Source: Cytobacillus firmus
Lineage (GTDB): Bacteria > Bacillota > Bacilli > Bacillales > Cytobacillaceae
DNA: 53,115 nt
Reading direction: 5' to 3'
NCBI RefSeq assembly: GCF_023715565.1
Contig: NZ_JAMBOJ010000033.1
Coordinates: 1 to 53,115, forward strand
This document shows positions 1 through 8,528 of this stretch, piece by piece (within the stretch, counting starts at the first letter, position 1; each line of letters begins with the position of its first letter). The notes under the pieces were generated by a model. That model had not been told where the DNA came from and made no database searches. It was given only the letters and a program-made list of their open reading frames with translations. The position numbers and the translations under genes were made by a program.

Positions 1-124
1 GATCCCGTTGAATTGGATTATGTTTAGAAAGCATATTAATCACCTCAAGCATTGTATTACTTCTATTTTAAATCAAAAAAGACTCCCGACAAGTACGATT
101 TTCATCGAGTTTGTCGACAGTCTG

Positions 125-150
125 AAAAACAGCCTTTGGCTGTTTTTTTT
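125..150. terminator. Bidirectional rho-independent terminator after yjbA
   Basis: An eight-base-pair stem (AAACAGCC / GGCTGTTT) with a three-base loop is followed by a T run on the plus strand and a shorter one on the minus strand. It overlaps the stop codon of the yjbA gene and would also end any plus-strand transcript entering from the left edge. The 120 bases to its left hold nothing I can assign. Confidence 0.8.
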
Positions 151-895
151 AATTTACTTTTGGACCATGCTCCATTTCCCACAACTTCTCAAAAAACGGC
201 TGTCCTTTTATTAAGTTTTCACAAAACTTTTCATGTTTGGCTGACCAGCCGTATTTACTTTCATCAAATAATTCATACCAGGCCTCTTCGAAATTCATTG
301 ATTGTATTTTAGTATATCGTTCAGGGCTCCACTCCGTATACCAATAACGGATTTCGGCATCATTTTTGGAGGAATGAAGCTGGTCCAGCGCCATAAACAG
401 AAGCTGTTTAAGCTGTCTTTCTTTTCTTGTCAGACCTGCCATCAGATCCGGAGAAGGAGAAAGAATATGAAATTCCTTCAATGCGGTTTGATCATTAAAA
501 GAGTAATTTGCCGTTTGCTGATTTTCCAGCATTTCATAGGCCAGCTGCTCCTGCCTTGGTATTAGCCTGCTTTTTCTGATTGGAATGTTGTAGCCGATTG
601 TATCTACAGCCAAAATGCCTGTCCCATCAGATACAACAAAGCAATATTCCATTTGGACTCTTTCATGATTTTTCCTTAAGTAAGCTTTTTGATAAATATC
701 ATCTAGCAGTTGTTGTGGCAGCTCAGAAAGATCATTTTCAATATAATTAAAAAGGACCGGATCAATCTTTAGCAGCGGAACCTGGTCAAGCAGTTCTACG
801 CCATCATCTTTTCTCCATTCATGAAAATGACATACATTATATCCATTTTCTTCTCCTTCAAACCAATTCACCCAAACATCATGAAGATACAACAT
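149..895 (-). CDS. yjbA: YjbA-like UPF0736/DUF3603 protein
   Basis: A 248-residue soluble protein that I recognise as the UPF0736 (DUF3603) family, exemplified by B. subtilis YjbA; its biochemical role is unknown. The N-terminus [16 protein letters not shown] is characteristic. There is no signal peptide or membrane segment, and the protein is rich in acidic and aromatic residues. I chose the ATG at 895 over an upstream GTG at 928 because a GTGGGGG stretch lies about six bases before the ATG and the family starts at MLYLHD. It lies downstream of appC on the same strand, as in B. subtilis, but is separated from it by a terminator and a small gene, so it is probably transcribed on its own. Confidence 0.9.
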   Translation of the reverse strand: MLYLHDVWVNWFEGEENGYNVCHFHEWRKDDGVELLDQVPLLKIDPVLFNYIENDLSELPQQLLDDIYQKAYLRKNHERVQMEYCFVVSDGTGILAVDTIGYNIPIRKSRLIPRQEQLAYEMLENQQTANYSFNDQTALKEFHILSPSPDLMAGLTRKERQLKQLLFMALDQLHSSKNDAEIRYWYTEWSPERYTKIQSMNFEEAWYELFDESKYGWSAKHEKFCENLIKGQPFFEKLWEMEHGPKVN

Positions 896-1022
896 TTTTA
901 ACCCCCACTTCAACAAACTATTTGTCACTCAGTATGGGCAGGAGACAGTATATTTATTCCTATATTGTACTTGCGATCCATTTTTTGTAATTGATCGGCT
1001 TTATATTTGATGAAATGTCTTT

Positions 1023-1284
1023 TTAATCATCTTCATTTGAATAGGGAAGATATATGGTCAATGTTATTATAATTATACCGAGTGGAAGCAAATAGCATTC
1101 CGGTCGATAGGTGATAAAATGCAAGTATTCCTTGAAGGTCTGTCCAGTTGTAAGTAAATTCAAATACCCTATGACACTGACTCCTCCCGAAACAGAGATT
1201 CCAAACCCAGATAAAAGCCAAAATGCCCTAAATAACATGTTCTTTACTATATTTGTGAGTCATATAAGGTTTTATTGCTGCCAT
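1023..1284 (-). pseudogene. Small two-helix membrane protein gene, apparently frameshifted near its start
   Basis: The longer frame (from ATG 1238) encodes 71 residues with two hydrophobic segments (about residues 6-28 and 48-65) and an acidic C-terminus, so a small integral membrane protein of unknown function. That ATG has only a weak ribosome binding site. A well-placed one (GGGAGTGAG) instead precedes an ATG at 1284 in another frame, which encodes MAAIKPYMTHKYSKEHV and then stops at 1228-1230. Joining this peptide to LFRAFWLLSG of the second frame needs one lost base or two gained bases near 1235 and would give a natural-looking protein of about 87 residues. It may be a real frameshift mutation, a sequencing error or, less likely, recoding. 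The internal ATG could still start a shortened product. Confidence 0.55.
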
Positions 1285-1361
1285 AAACTCACTCCCACTA
1301 CCTTTTTTATATGTATATGAAGGCAATTGCTTTGATATGTACAAGCTTTAGCCCACAAAAC

Positions 1362-1396
1362 AGCAAAAAACGCCTTATTACAGGCGTTTTTTTGCT
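1362..1396. terminator. Terminator of the app operon
   Basis: The arms AAAAAACGCC (1365-1374) and GGCGTTTTTT (1383-1392) form a stem ending in a T run on both strands. It lies directly at the appC stop codon, so it most likely ends the appDFABC transcript. Confidence 0.8.
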
Positions 1397-2315
1397 ATCT
1401 GTTGGATTTAGGGTTGAATGCATCTTTCAAACCTTCCCCTATGAAGTTGATAGATAGGATTGTAAATGTCAGAATCGCAGCAGGCGGAATCCAAATCCAC
1501 CATTTACTTGTTAAAACATCAGGACTTCTTGCTTCCTGAAGCATGTTCCCCCAGGTTGGAATGTTAATTGGTACACCAAAACCGAGGAAGCTTAGACCTG
1601 TCTCAGCTACAATCATCGCTGCAAGAGTAATGGTTGCCTGAACAATAATAGTTGACATGACATTTGGCAGCAAGTGTTTAAAAATGGTCTTTGGTGCAGA
1701 GCATCCAATGGATACAGCACTCATAATATACTCATTTTCCTTCTCAGCCATAACCTTGCTTCGCACCAGACGTGCCGTTCCTGTCCAGCTTAGTACACTT
1801 ATTACAAAAATGAGGGTTCCTGTACTTGATTCGATAAAAATGGATTTCAATACGATAACAAATAGCAGGAATGGAAAGTTCATCATAAAGTCTGTAAATC
1901 TCATCAGGGCATTATCAACCCAACCGCCAAAGTAGCCCGCAGTAGCACCAACGAGAGTACCAAGGGTAATAACCGAGATCGTGATAGAGAATGCAAGCAA
2001 GAGTGATGTCTTGCCGCCGTGGAGAGTCCTGGCAAAAACATCTCGGCCAGACTTGTCAGTGCCGAAGTAATGATCAGCAGATGGTTCTTTGCTCATTTGT
2101 GTTAAATTAATCTTAGCTGTCTCCTCAACCGGCATAGTTAGCGGTTCAGCTAATATGGACATTACACAGACTAGCAGCAGGAAAACAAGACTGATCATTG
2201 CTGCTTTATTGCGCAAAAACTTGCGGCGGGCGAGAGCCCATGGTGATTGACTCTTCGGAGGTTTAACAGGCTCTGCTAAACCAGGCGAAGTTTGCTGTGA
2301 AATTGATGGTTCCAT
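1395..2315 (-). CDS. appC: Oligopeptide ABC transporter permease AppC/OppC
   Basis: A 306-residue inner-membrane permease of the OppC/DppC type, the second membrane subunit of an oligopeptide importer. A cytoplasmic N-terminus of about 35 residues (Pro- and Ser-rich) is followed by a first membrane helix, an extracytoplasmic region containing the family motif HYFGTDKSGRDVFAR, and five further helices. The EAA loop is visible around residues 213-232 (SIGCSAPKTIFKHLLPNV). Length is normal for the family. It follows appB after 12 bases with its own ribosome binding site (AGGTGAGA). Gene order appD-F-A-B-C matches B. subtilis, supporting App rather than Opp, although specificity cannot be read from sequence. 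Confidence 0.93.
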   Translation of the reverse strand: MEPSISQQTSPGLAEPVKPPKSQSPWALARRKFLRNKAAMISLVFLLLVCVMSILAEPLTMPVEETAKINLTQMSKEPSADHYFGTDKSGRDVFARTLHGGKTSLLLAFSITISVITLGTLVGATAGYFGGWVDNALMRFTDFMMNFPFLLFVIVLKSIFIESSTGTLIFVISVLSWTGTARLVRSKVMAEKENEYIMSAVSIGCSAPKTIFKHLLPNVMSTIIVQATITLAAMIVAETGLSFLGFGVPINIPTWGNMLQEARSPDVLTSKWWIWIPPAAILTFTILSINFIGEGLKDAFNPKSNR

Positions 2316-2327
2316 ACTCTCACCTAC

Positions 2328-3293
2328 CTAACTTAAACGAATACGCGGATCTACTAATCCATATAGTAAATCTGCAATTAAATTTCCAATTAATGTTAAA
2401 ATAGTAAGCATCATGGCAATAGCCATCATGACTGAATAATCACGTGAATTAACTGATTCTACGAATAAATAACCGATGCCAGGGTATGTAAAAATGGTTT
2501 CTGTGATAATTGCCCCTCCAAATAGGTTGGCAATATCGAATCCAAGTAAAGTAACAATAGGAATGATTGAGTTTCTTAGAATGTGCTTATTATAAATCGC
2601 AGATTCTTTCGTACCTTTAGCTCTTGCTGTACGAACATAATCTTTGCGAGAGCTTTCGATCATATCATTTCTTAAGAACTGTGTATAAGCGGCTGTAGCC
2701 ATGGCTCCGAGTACTAAAGCCGGCAAGACTGTATGTTTTGCTTTACTTAAGTAATATTCCAGTGTCCCTGCTTCTACCCCGCTGCCGATACTTCCAGTGG
2801 CAGGAACCCATCCAAGATTGATGGCAAAAACATAAATGGCAACCAAAGCTGCAACAAAGCTTGGAATTGCAAGTGCTAGATAGTTAAAAGCTGATATTAA
2901 ATAATCTCCAATGCTATAGGCAAATCGCCCAGAGTATCTTCCCATTAAAAAGGCCAATAAATAAGTGATTAATAGAGCTGATATTCCTAAAATAATCGTG
3001 TTCGGCAAACGGTCACCAATTAATTCCATAACCGGGCGCTTATGAACAAATGAATCTCCAAAATCCCCTTGTACCACACCACTCATCCAGCGGACATACT
3101 GCATAGGAATAGGGTCGTTCAATCCCATCTTCTCACGCATTTCTTCAATATACTCTGGATCTGAGTTCAATGGGTCAATTTTTCCAGATAGTGCATCACC
3201 AGGCATAAGCTTTGCCAGGGTGAAAACCACCACTGAGATAAGGAAGATTATGGGAATCATACCTATAAGTCGTCGAATTGTGTACTGTAGCAT
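2328..3293 (-). CDS. appB: Oligopeptide ABC transporter permease AppB/OppB
   Basis: A 321-residue OppB/DppB-type permease, partner of AppC in the membrane channel. It has an N-terminal helix (MLQYTIRRLIGMIPIIFLIS), an external loop rich in family signatures (MGLNDPIPMQYVRW), then five helices with the EAA loop near YVRTARAKGTKESAIYNKHI and the conserved ETIFTYPGIGYLFVES motif. I start it at ATG 3293 because AAGGGG lies seven bases upstream; upstream in-frame TTG and ATG codons overlap that site. It is separated from appA by 97 bases containing a strong hairpin, a common device for making more binding protein than permease. Confidence 0.93.
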   Translation of the reverse strand: MLQYTIRRLIGMIPIIFLISVVVFTLAKLMPGDALSGKIDPLNSDPEYIEEMREKMGLNDPIPMQYVRWMSGVVQGDFGDSFVHKRPVMELIGDRLPNTIILGISALLITYLLAFLMGRYSGRFAYSIGDYLISAFNYLALAIPSFVAALVAIYVFAINLGWVPATGSIGSGVEAGTLEYYLSKAKHTVLPALVLGAMATAAYTQFLRNDMIESSRKDYVRTARAKGTKESAIYNKHILRNSIIPIVTLLGFDIANLFGGAIITETIFTYPGIGYLFVESVNSRDYSVMMAIAMMLTILTLIGNLIADLLYGLVDPRIRLS

Positions 3294-3338
3294 TTCCATT
3301 CCCCTTACCAAACAAAAATTTATTCGCTGGTTAAACTT

Positions 3339-3373
3339 GTATTCCTTGGAGGAGCAACTCCCCCAAGGAATAC
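3339..3373 (-). other. Intercistronic stem-loop between appA and appB
   Basis: Perfect 11-base inverted arms, GTATTCCTTGG (3339-3349) and CCAAGGAATAC (3363-3373), enclose a loop that can itself pair (GGGAG with CTCCT). No T run follows on the minus strand, so this looks like an mRNA-stabilising or partial-termination hairpin rather than a full terminator. It would raise appA transcript over appBC. Confidence 0.7.
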
Positions 3374-3390
3374 AGGCTCCTATTATTCTG

Positions 3391-5121
3391 TTACTCTACA
3401 ATGTGCCATTTGTGGAACTCATCAGTTCCAAATGGAGTTACTTTAACCCCGCCAACACGCTTGTTGATTGCCCATGGATCTACACGCTGTTCGAAGAAGA
3501 TGATTGGCAATTCTTCGTTAACTAGCTTTTGCCATTCATTATAGACTTCCTGACGATGTTCAGTAACATCTTTACTTGCATCTTCAGGGAATGTAATACC
3601 TTTCTTAATTAGCTCATCAGACTCTTCACTGTACCATCTCCACATGTTCCACTTATCAGTAGATAACCAGATTCCAGCTGGATCTGGATCATTAGCAAGG
3701 CCCCATGCACCCATGAATGTCTCAACAGACGGATCATCTGCTTCGATAGTGTCATAGAAAAGGTTGAAATCTTTTAATGAACCGCCATTAAGCTTTGCAT
3801 TTAAGCCAACTTCCTGCCAGGATTGCAGGATGAATTGAGCACGTGCCTCTGAAGTTTCAGCGCCTGCCATTGCATCAAAGTTAATTGTAAATGGCTTGCC
3901 TTCTGGATCTTCACGGAAGCCGTCGCCGTCTTTATCAACATAGCCTGCTTCGTCAAGTAATTTCTTTGCTTTTTCAGGATCATACTCATATGGATTGATT
4001 TCTGAATCATCAATCTTAGCCCATGATACCGAAGGGAAAGGAGTGTTTAATGGTTTTCCTAAGCCGTTTGCAAAACCATCGATAAATGCCTGACGGTCAA
4101 TCGCATGTGCCATTGCATGGCGAAGGGATTTGTTCTGGAATTTCTTGTTATCAGATACTACTACACCTTTTTTAGTATCATAGTGACCCCAGTCAAAAGC
4201 AATATAGCTGTAAGACATAGCATCTGCTTCTACTGGATTTACGTTATCAAGAGCTTTAATAGCTTCCCACTGATCTTTTGGAGCTTCAATAACATCGATT
4301 TCTCCATTTTGCACTAAACCTTGTGCCAAAGAACCATCAATGATTTTGTAAACTACACCATCCAATTTGGCTGGTCCCTGCCAGTAATCATCAAAACGCT
4401 CAAATTCGATCATTTCGCCAGGTACGATGTTTTTCACTTTAAAAGGTCCTACACCGATTGGGGCTTTACGGACTTGATCGGCATCCGGAAGCTCTTTAGA
4501 AGAAATATCTCCGTAGTAGTGCTTTGGCTCAGGATAGATCCAAATGTTTTCCAACAAGTTAACAGAAGGCTCAGTTACTGTTACCTCAATTGTATAATCG
4601 TCTACTACCTTGATACCTTCAATTTTGTCAGCTTTTCCATCTTTATATTCTTGAGCACCTTTGATCATTGCTACATTAGCAAAACGGGCACCTTCATATG
4701 TTGGATCTGCAATTAAATACCAAGCAAATTCCATATCTTCCGCTGTTAATTCTTCACCATCATGCCATTTAACCCCTTGCTTAAGCTTGAAGGTTAATTT
4801 AGTGTTGTCATCAGATAACTCATATTCTGCCAGGTTCGGTTCAGAAATAAGCTCATCATTTACTGCAAGCAAGCCTTCATGCATAAATTGAAGGGCATTT
4901 GCATCATCTTCACCTTCATAATAAGCATAAGATAAAACGCCTTTAAATGGCTGTGTGTAACCGAATGTTACTTTACCGCCTTCTTTTACTTCTCCAGATG
5001 CTTTCCCATCATCTTTTGGTTCCTTTTCTGTGTTAGCTTTCTCTCCGCCGCCAGAACATGCTGCAAGGAACACAGACATGACAAGCAGAAGCGAAAGCAG
5101 CCAAAATGCTGATTTCTTCAT
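3391..5121 (-). CDS. appA: Oligopeptide-binding lipoprotein AppA
   Basis: A 576-residue extracellular solute-binding protein of family 5 (SBP_bac_5), which captures oligopeptides outside the membrane and delivers them to AppBC. The N-terminus is a lipoprotein signal peptide with lipobox LAAC (Cys at residue 22), followed by a flexible Gly/Lys/Glu linker. Family signatures include the KQGVKWHDGEELTAEDMEFA segment near residues 113-132. The start ATG is unambiguous, with a GGGGGG-rich site upstream. It sits 35 bases after appF within the app operon. Peptide length preference cannot be inferred here; App systems prefer long peptides in B. subtilis. Confidence 0.93.
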   Translation of the reverse strand: MKKSAFWLLSLLLVMSVFLAACSGGGEKANTEKEPKDDGKASGEVKEGGKVTFGYTQPFKGVLSYAYYEGEDDANALQFMHEGLLAVNDELISEPNLAEYELSDDNTKLTFKLKQGVKWHDGEELTAEDMEFAWYLIADPTYEGARFANVAMIKGAQEYKDGKADKIEGIKVVDDYTIEVTVTEPSVNLLENIWIYPEPKHYYGDISSKELPDADQVRKAPIGVGPFKVKNIVPGEMIEFERFDDYWQGPAKLDGVVYKIIDGSLAQGLVQNGEIDVIEAPKDQWEAIKALDNVNPVEADAMSYSYIAFDWGHYDTKKGVVVSDNKKFQNKSLRHAMAHAIDRQAFIDGFANGLGKPLNTPFPSVSWAKIDDSEINPYEYDPEKAKKLLDEAGYVDKDGDGFREDPEGKPFTINFDAMAGAETSEARAQFILQSWQEVGLNAKLNGGSLKDFNLFYDTIEADDPSVETFMGAWGLANDPDPAGIWLSTDKWNMWRWYSEESDELIKKGITFPEDASKDVTEHRQEVYNEWQKLVNEELPIIFFEQRVDPWAINKRVGGVKVTPFGTDEFHKWHIVE

Positions 5122-5156
5122 TGTTTTCCCCCCGAAAAATATTTTTTGACAAAGCT

Positions 5157-6173
5157 TTATTTATATAAGTGACAAGCGACTCTATGCCCAGGCTTCACCT
5201 CCTTTAATTGCGGTTTTACACTCTGACATTCAGGCATTGCATGTGCGCAGCGCGGATGGAATGTACATCCTTTTGGAGGATCAATCGGACTTGGTACATC
5301 ACCCTCTAATATGATTCTTTCCTTTTTCTTCCGCGGATCAGGTTCAGGAATCGCAGAAATCAGCGCCTGAGTATATGGATGCAGAGGCTCTGCATAGAGG
5401 CTGTCCTTTTCAGCGACTTCTACAAGGCCTCCCAGATACATAACCCCTATCCGGTCACTCATATGTTTAACAACACTCAAATCGTGGGCAATAAATAAAA
5501 ACGTAAGATCAAATTCATCCTGCAGTTCTTTTAATAGATTCAATACCTGTGATTGGACCGAAACGTCCAGGGCTGAGACAGGCTCATCCGCAATAATCAG
5601 CTTAGGCCTTAAAGCCAGGGCTCTTGCTATTCCGATACGCTGTCTTTGCCCTCCGGAAAACTCATGGGGATATTTATAATAAGCATCTTCAGGCAGTCCA
5701 ACTTTCGCAAGAAGATCCATTACTTCCGGCTTCAGTTCCTTTTCGGATTTGCTGTTATAGTTTCTGATAGGCTCTGACACAAGGTGTCCGACCATCATCG
5801 TGGGATTTAATGAAGCATATGGGTCCTGGAAGACCATCTGGAAGTCCTGGCGGATTTTCCTCAAGCTGGTCCCTCTCACATTAGTGATATCCTGTCCGTC
5901 AAAGATGATTTGCCCCTCTGTCGGTTCCAGAAGTCTGAGTATTGTTCTACCTGCTGTTGATTTTCCACAGCCTGATTCTCCAACCAGTCCTAGTGTCTCC
6001 CCTTTTTTAATTTCAAAGGTAATATCATCGACAGCCTTAACGACAGCTACAGTCCTTCTAAGGATTCCGCCTTTTACAGGGTAGTATGTTTTTAGGTTTT
6101 TAACCTCTAACAGCACTTCATTACTGCTTTTATCTTTTTTTAGAACAGCTGTATTATTATGCTCTTTACTCAT
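5157..6173 (-). CDS. appF: Oligopeptide ABC transporter ATPase AppF
   Basis: A 338-residue ABC ATPase of the OppF/DppF type that powers peptide import. Visible motifs are Walker A GESGCGKS (about residues 63-70), the Q-loop in QMVFQDPYASLNP, the ABC signature SGGQRQR, Walker B LIIADEP and the H-loop in IAHDLSVV. The C-terminal oligopeptide-transporter extension carries the cysteine pattern C-x5-RC-x7-C-x14-C, which in this subfamily can bind an iron-sulfur cluster. Its ATG overlaps the appD stop by one base (TAATG), implying translational coupling. Confidence 0.93.
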   Translation of the reverse strand: MSKEHNNTAVLKKDKSSNEVLLEVKNLKTYYPVKGGILRRTVAVVKAVDDITFEIKKGETLGLVGESGCGKSTAGRTILRLLEPTEGQIIFDGQDITNVRGTSLRKIRQDFQMVFQDPYASLNPTMMVGHLVSEPIRNYNSKSEKELKPEVMDLLAKVGLPEDAYYKYPHEFSGGQRQRIGIARALALRPKLIIADEPVSALDVSVQSQVLNLLKELQDEFDLTFLFIAHDLSVVKHMSDRIGVMYLGGLVEVAEKDSLYAEPLHPYTQALISAIPEPDPRKKKERIILEGDVPSPIDPPKGCTFHPRCAHAMPECQSVKPQLKEVKPGHRVACHLYK

Positions 6174-7198
6174 TATGCGTTCACCTCTTGTTTCGGCTGG
6201 CTTGTCTCGTAAAGCAGACAGGCAACCTCATGTCCATTTTCATTTTCTGCCAATTGAGGTGTTACTGTCAGGCATTCGGGCATTGCCTTAGGGCAGCGCG
6301 CCGCAAATTTGCAGCCTGTTTTAGGCATATTTTTTAATGAAGGCACAATTCCTTTTATTGTGCTTAGCTTTTCCACTTCTTCATCCATTTTCGGAATGGC
6401 TCCCATCAGGAGTTGAGTATAAGGATGCTTTGGATTGTGAAATAAAGAATCTACATCTGTCCGCTCTGCTATTTTCCCTGCATACATAACGATTACTTCA
6501 TCGCACATCTCAGCTACTACACCAAGATCATGAGTAATCAGAATGACGGACATATCATTGACTTCCTGGATTTCTTTTAAAAGTTCAAGAATTTGGGCTT
6601 GTACAGTAACATCCAGGGCAGTAGTAGGCTCATCTGCGATCAGCAGCTTCGGCTGGCATGCAATCGCTATGGCAATCATAACCCTTTGCCTCATACCTCC
6701 TGAAAGCTGATGGGGATATTCATCTACAATTTTTTCAGGTCTTGAAATTCCTACACTTTTTAGAAGTGCAATACTTTTAAGCCGTGCTTCTTTTTTGGAG
6801 ATTTTCATATGATTGAATAATACTTCCTGCAGCTGGAACCCGATTGAGAAGACAGGATTTAATGACGTCATAGGTTCCTGAAATATCATCGCGATATCTT
6901 TTCCTCTGATCTTATTAATCTCTGAATCTGTCATGTTCTCTAAATGAACACCATCAAAGAGAATCTCACCGCTTCGGATCTTGCCAATGCCTTTAGGCAG
7001 GAGTTTCATAACAGAGAGACTCATTACAGACTTTCCGCACCCGGACTCTCCCACTATTCCAACTATTTGCCGGGGATTCACTCGGAAAGAAACATTATCA
7101 ACTGCGTTATAGTATGTACCATCTATGGAAAAAGCCGTTTCTAGATTCTTCACCTCTAGTAAAGGTGCGTATTTATGCTTACGGGGTTTTGCGCTCAT
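6173..7198 (-). CDS. appD: Oligopeptide ABC transporter ATPase AppD
   Basis: A 341-residue ABC ATPase of the OppD/DppD type, partner of AppF. Motifs: Walker A GESGCGKS (about residues 53-60), Q-loop [11 protein letters not shown], signature SGGMRQR, Walker [13 protein letters not shown] and switch histidine in ITHDLGVV; the C-terminal OppD extension has C-x5-RCP-x6-C spacing. It is the first gene of the app operon, with ribosome binding site AGAGGTG and a good SigA promoter upstream. The two ATPases are similar but belong to distinct OppD and OppF subfamilies, as expected for a heterodimer. Confidence 0.93.
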   Translation of the reverse strand: MSAKPRKHKYAPLLEVKNLETAFSIDGTYYNAVDNVSFRVNPRQIVGIVGESGCGKSVMSLSVMKLLPKGIGKIRSGEILFDGVHLENMTDSEINKIRGKDIAMIFQEPMTSLNPVFSIGFQLQEVLFNHMKISKKEARLKSIALLKSVGISRPEKIVDEYPHQLSGGMRQRVMIAIAIACQPKLLIADEPTTALDVTVQAQILELLKEIQEVNDMSVILITHDLGVVAEMCDEVIVMYAGKIAERTDVDSLFHNPKHPYTQLLMGAIPKMDEEVEKLSTIKGIVPSLKNMPKTGCKFAARCPKAMPECLTVTPQLAENENGHEVACLLYETSQPKQEVNA

Positions 7199-7251
7199 AG
7201 GACACCTCTTACATTTTTAATTATTCTGTTAATTCATTCTATTTGTCTAAA

Positions 7252-7280
7252 ATATTATTACAAATTTATTACAATTGCAA
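7252..7280 (-). promoter_or_regulatory. SigA promoter of the app operon
   Basis: On the minus strand TTGCAA (7275-7280) is separated by 17 bases from TAATAT (7252-7257), in a very A/T-rich context about 55 bases before the appD start. This is a near-consensus vegetative promoter. Confidence 0.7.
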
Positions 7281-7317
7281 GATTTTTTTAAAATTTATTA
7301 AAATTCGTTTTAAATCA

Positions 7318-7345
7318 AAAAAAAGCCCGCATTTTAGGGCTTTAA
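7318..7345 (-). terminator. Terminator of the yjaZ-like gene
   Basis: A short stem (AAAGCCC / GGGCTTT) with an eight-base loop is followed on the minus strand by a run of eight T. It overlaps the stop codon of the upstream gene and separates it from the app promoter. Confidence 0.75.
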
Positions 7346-8145
7346 AGCAAACAAGAATCCAGTTTATAGGAAGTTGGATCTGTAAAGTAATCGGACGGCG
7401 CAGTAAAAGAAATTTTTGTAGAAAAACTTTTTTCCTCTTTGAATTCCTTTACAATTTCGTAGCCGGCAGCATAGCCAAGTAATTGAGGATAGGGTCTCTC
7501 ACCATATAAAATCTTTTGATGCAGCCTATCATTCTTTTTCAATTTTAAGTTCGGTTTAATAAATTTATCCCAAAAATTCCTGATTTCCTCTTTCGAATAC
7601 CTGGTGCACCAGGATCCTCTGAACTTTTTTCCACAGTGTATTTCTACTGAATGTTCGGCAAGCCCTTCCAGTATAATGGAATCCAGCAGTGTAAATTCTT
7701 CAAGCGATTTTTTCTGCGAGTTAATTCTGCAGACATGGTGATATTCATGCACAAATAAAGCCTCCAGTTCAGCTTCTTCTATTTCTGAAGGAAGAAAAAG
7801 AAAGAGCATATTTGCAAAGGAAACTCCTGATTTACCAGGTTGGCGCGAGAATAGTCCGCCTCCAGCAGAAGGGAAAATGTAAACATTAATGTCAGGTCCT
7901 GCCCACATCCTCCTATATTTTAAGTAAATGCTTTTTGCCAGGTCCCACACATTCTTTTCTTTTAACTCGTTGAAGATATTTCTGCTGAACCTGTCAGGTG
8001 TATACATGCCGAAGCCCGTTAGGTACTCGTATATTTTTCGGGGGTTATCATCATTGAAATGTCCAGTAAGCTTTTCACATATTTTAAGCGGTTCCTTAAA
8101 GCCTTCCTCGAGCCATAAATCTGTTCTAACTATCCCATTTCGCAC
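7342..8145 (-). CDS. yjaZ: YjaZ-like DUF2268 putative zinc protease
   Basis: About 265 residues, recognised as the DUF2268 (predicted Zn-dependent protease) family by the HEYHH motif in ALFVHEYHHVCR and a downstream acidic helix (ILEGLAEHSVE) that would supply the third ligand. No signal peptide, so probably cytoplasmic. Substrate unknown. Position between fabF and appD matches B. subtilis yjaZ. The start is odd: AAAGGAGG is placed ideally (six bases) for an ATG at 8138, but that ATG is out of frame by one base and stops two codons later. The in-frame GTG at 8145 overlaps the ribosome binding site. One inserted base after ATGGG would restore a natural start, MGIVRTDLW, so a single-base deletion or sequencing error is suspected. 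Confidence 0.8.
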   Translation of the reverse strand: MRNGIVRTDLWLEEGFKEPLKICEKLTGHFNDDNPRKIYEYLTGFGMYTPDRFSRNIFNELKEKNVWDLAKSIYLKYRRMWAGPDINVYIFPSAGGGLFSRQPGKSGVSFANMLFLFLPSEIEEAELEALFVHEYHHVCRINSQKKSLEEFTLLDSIILEGLAEHSVEIHCGKKFRGSWCTRYSKEEIRNFWDKFIKPNLKLKKNDRLHQKILYGERPYPQLLGYAAGYEIVKEFKEEKSFSTKISFTAPSDYFTDPTSYKLDSCLL

Positions 8146-8193
8146 CTCCTTTACTCGATAATATGTAGGTATAAGAATTTTGTTAATTTAAAA

Positions 8194-8469
8194 GGCTCTT
8201 TTCGTATAAATTGTTATTTTTGCTTATCAATGTTGTCCGTTGATTGAAACGAGAGGCTGCTCAGCGAACCACGGGGCGGGCGGTGAGCCTTCTCGACGCT
8301 GCTCGTCTGTGGGGTCTCACCTGTCCCGCTACTCCCGTAGGACTTTGAATATGCTGCCATGAATAAACACCGCACGACGAAAATGCTATAGCATTTTCGA
8401 GGATCTCGCACCTTCCACTACAATCAACTCAGTAAAAATTATGTAAATAGCAACTTTACGAAAACAGCC
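8194..8469. repeat. Structured MITE-like repeat, copy 1
   Basis: This 276-base non-coding segment is about three-quarters identical to 31150-31422, including the almost invariant core from GTTGTCCGTTGATTGAA to GGATCTCGCACCTTCC. Its ends are inverted: GGCTCTTTTCGTA on the left and TACGAAAACAGCC on the right. Short TTTAAAA sequences flank both ends and could be a target-site duplication. The interior holds several complementary segments (GCGGG/CCCGC, GGTGAG/CTCACC, CTGTGGG/CCCGTAG with G-T pairs, and AAAATGC/GCATTTT). I see no transposase, so a non-autonomous element is the likeliest reading. It fills the 380-base gap between the yjaZ-like gene and fabF. Confidence 0.75.
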
Positions 8470-8472
8470 GTT

Positions 8473-8519
8473 TAAAAAAGCTGATTCAAAGGAGGTTTGA
8501 CTTCCCTTAAATCAGCTTT
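8473..8519 (-). terminator. Terminator of fabHA-fabF
   Basis: Arms AAAGCTGATT and AATCAGCTTT flank a larger loop and are followed on the minus strand by a T run, just beyond the fabF stop codon. The loop is long for a terminator but contains additional weak pairing. Confidence 0.6.
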
Positions 8520-8528
8520 GGTTATTTC

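Noticed and set aside
8-214. Plus-strand frame at the left edge
   Set aside because: Crosses a clear terminator and has no ribosome binding site; the edge prevents a firm decision but nothing supports a gene.
4321-4716. 131-codon plus-strand frame opposite appA
   Set aside because: Antisense shadow; hydrophobic/aromatic composition typical of reversed A/T-rich codons.
8214-8411. Open frame of 65 codons on the minus strand with homologous partner at 31073-31381
   Set aside because: Both lie within the repeat element; similarity follows from shared DNA, there is no ribosome binding site, and the composition is Arg/Ser-rich. Treated as non-coding repeat.
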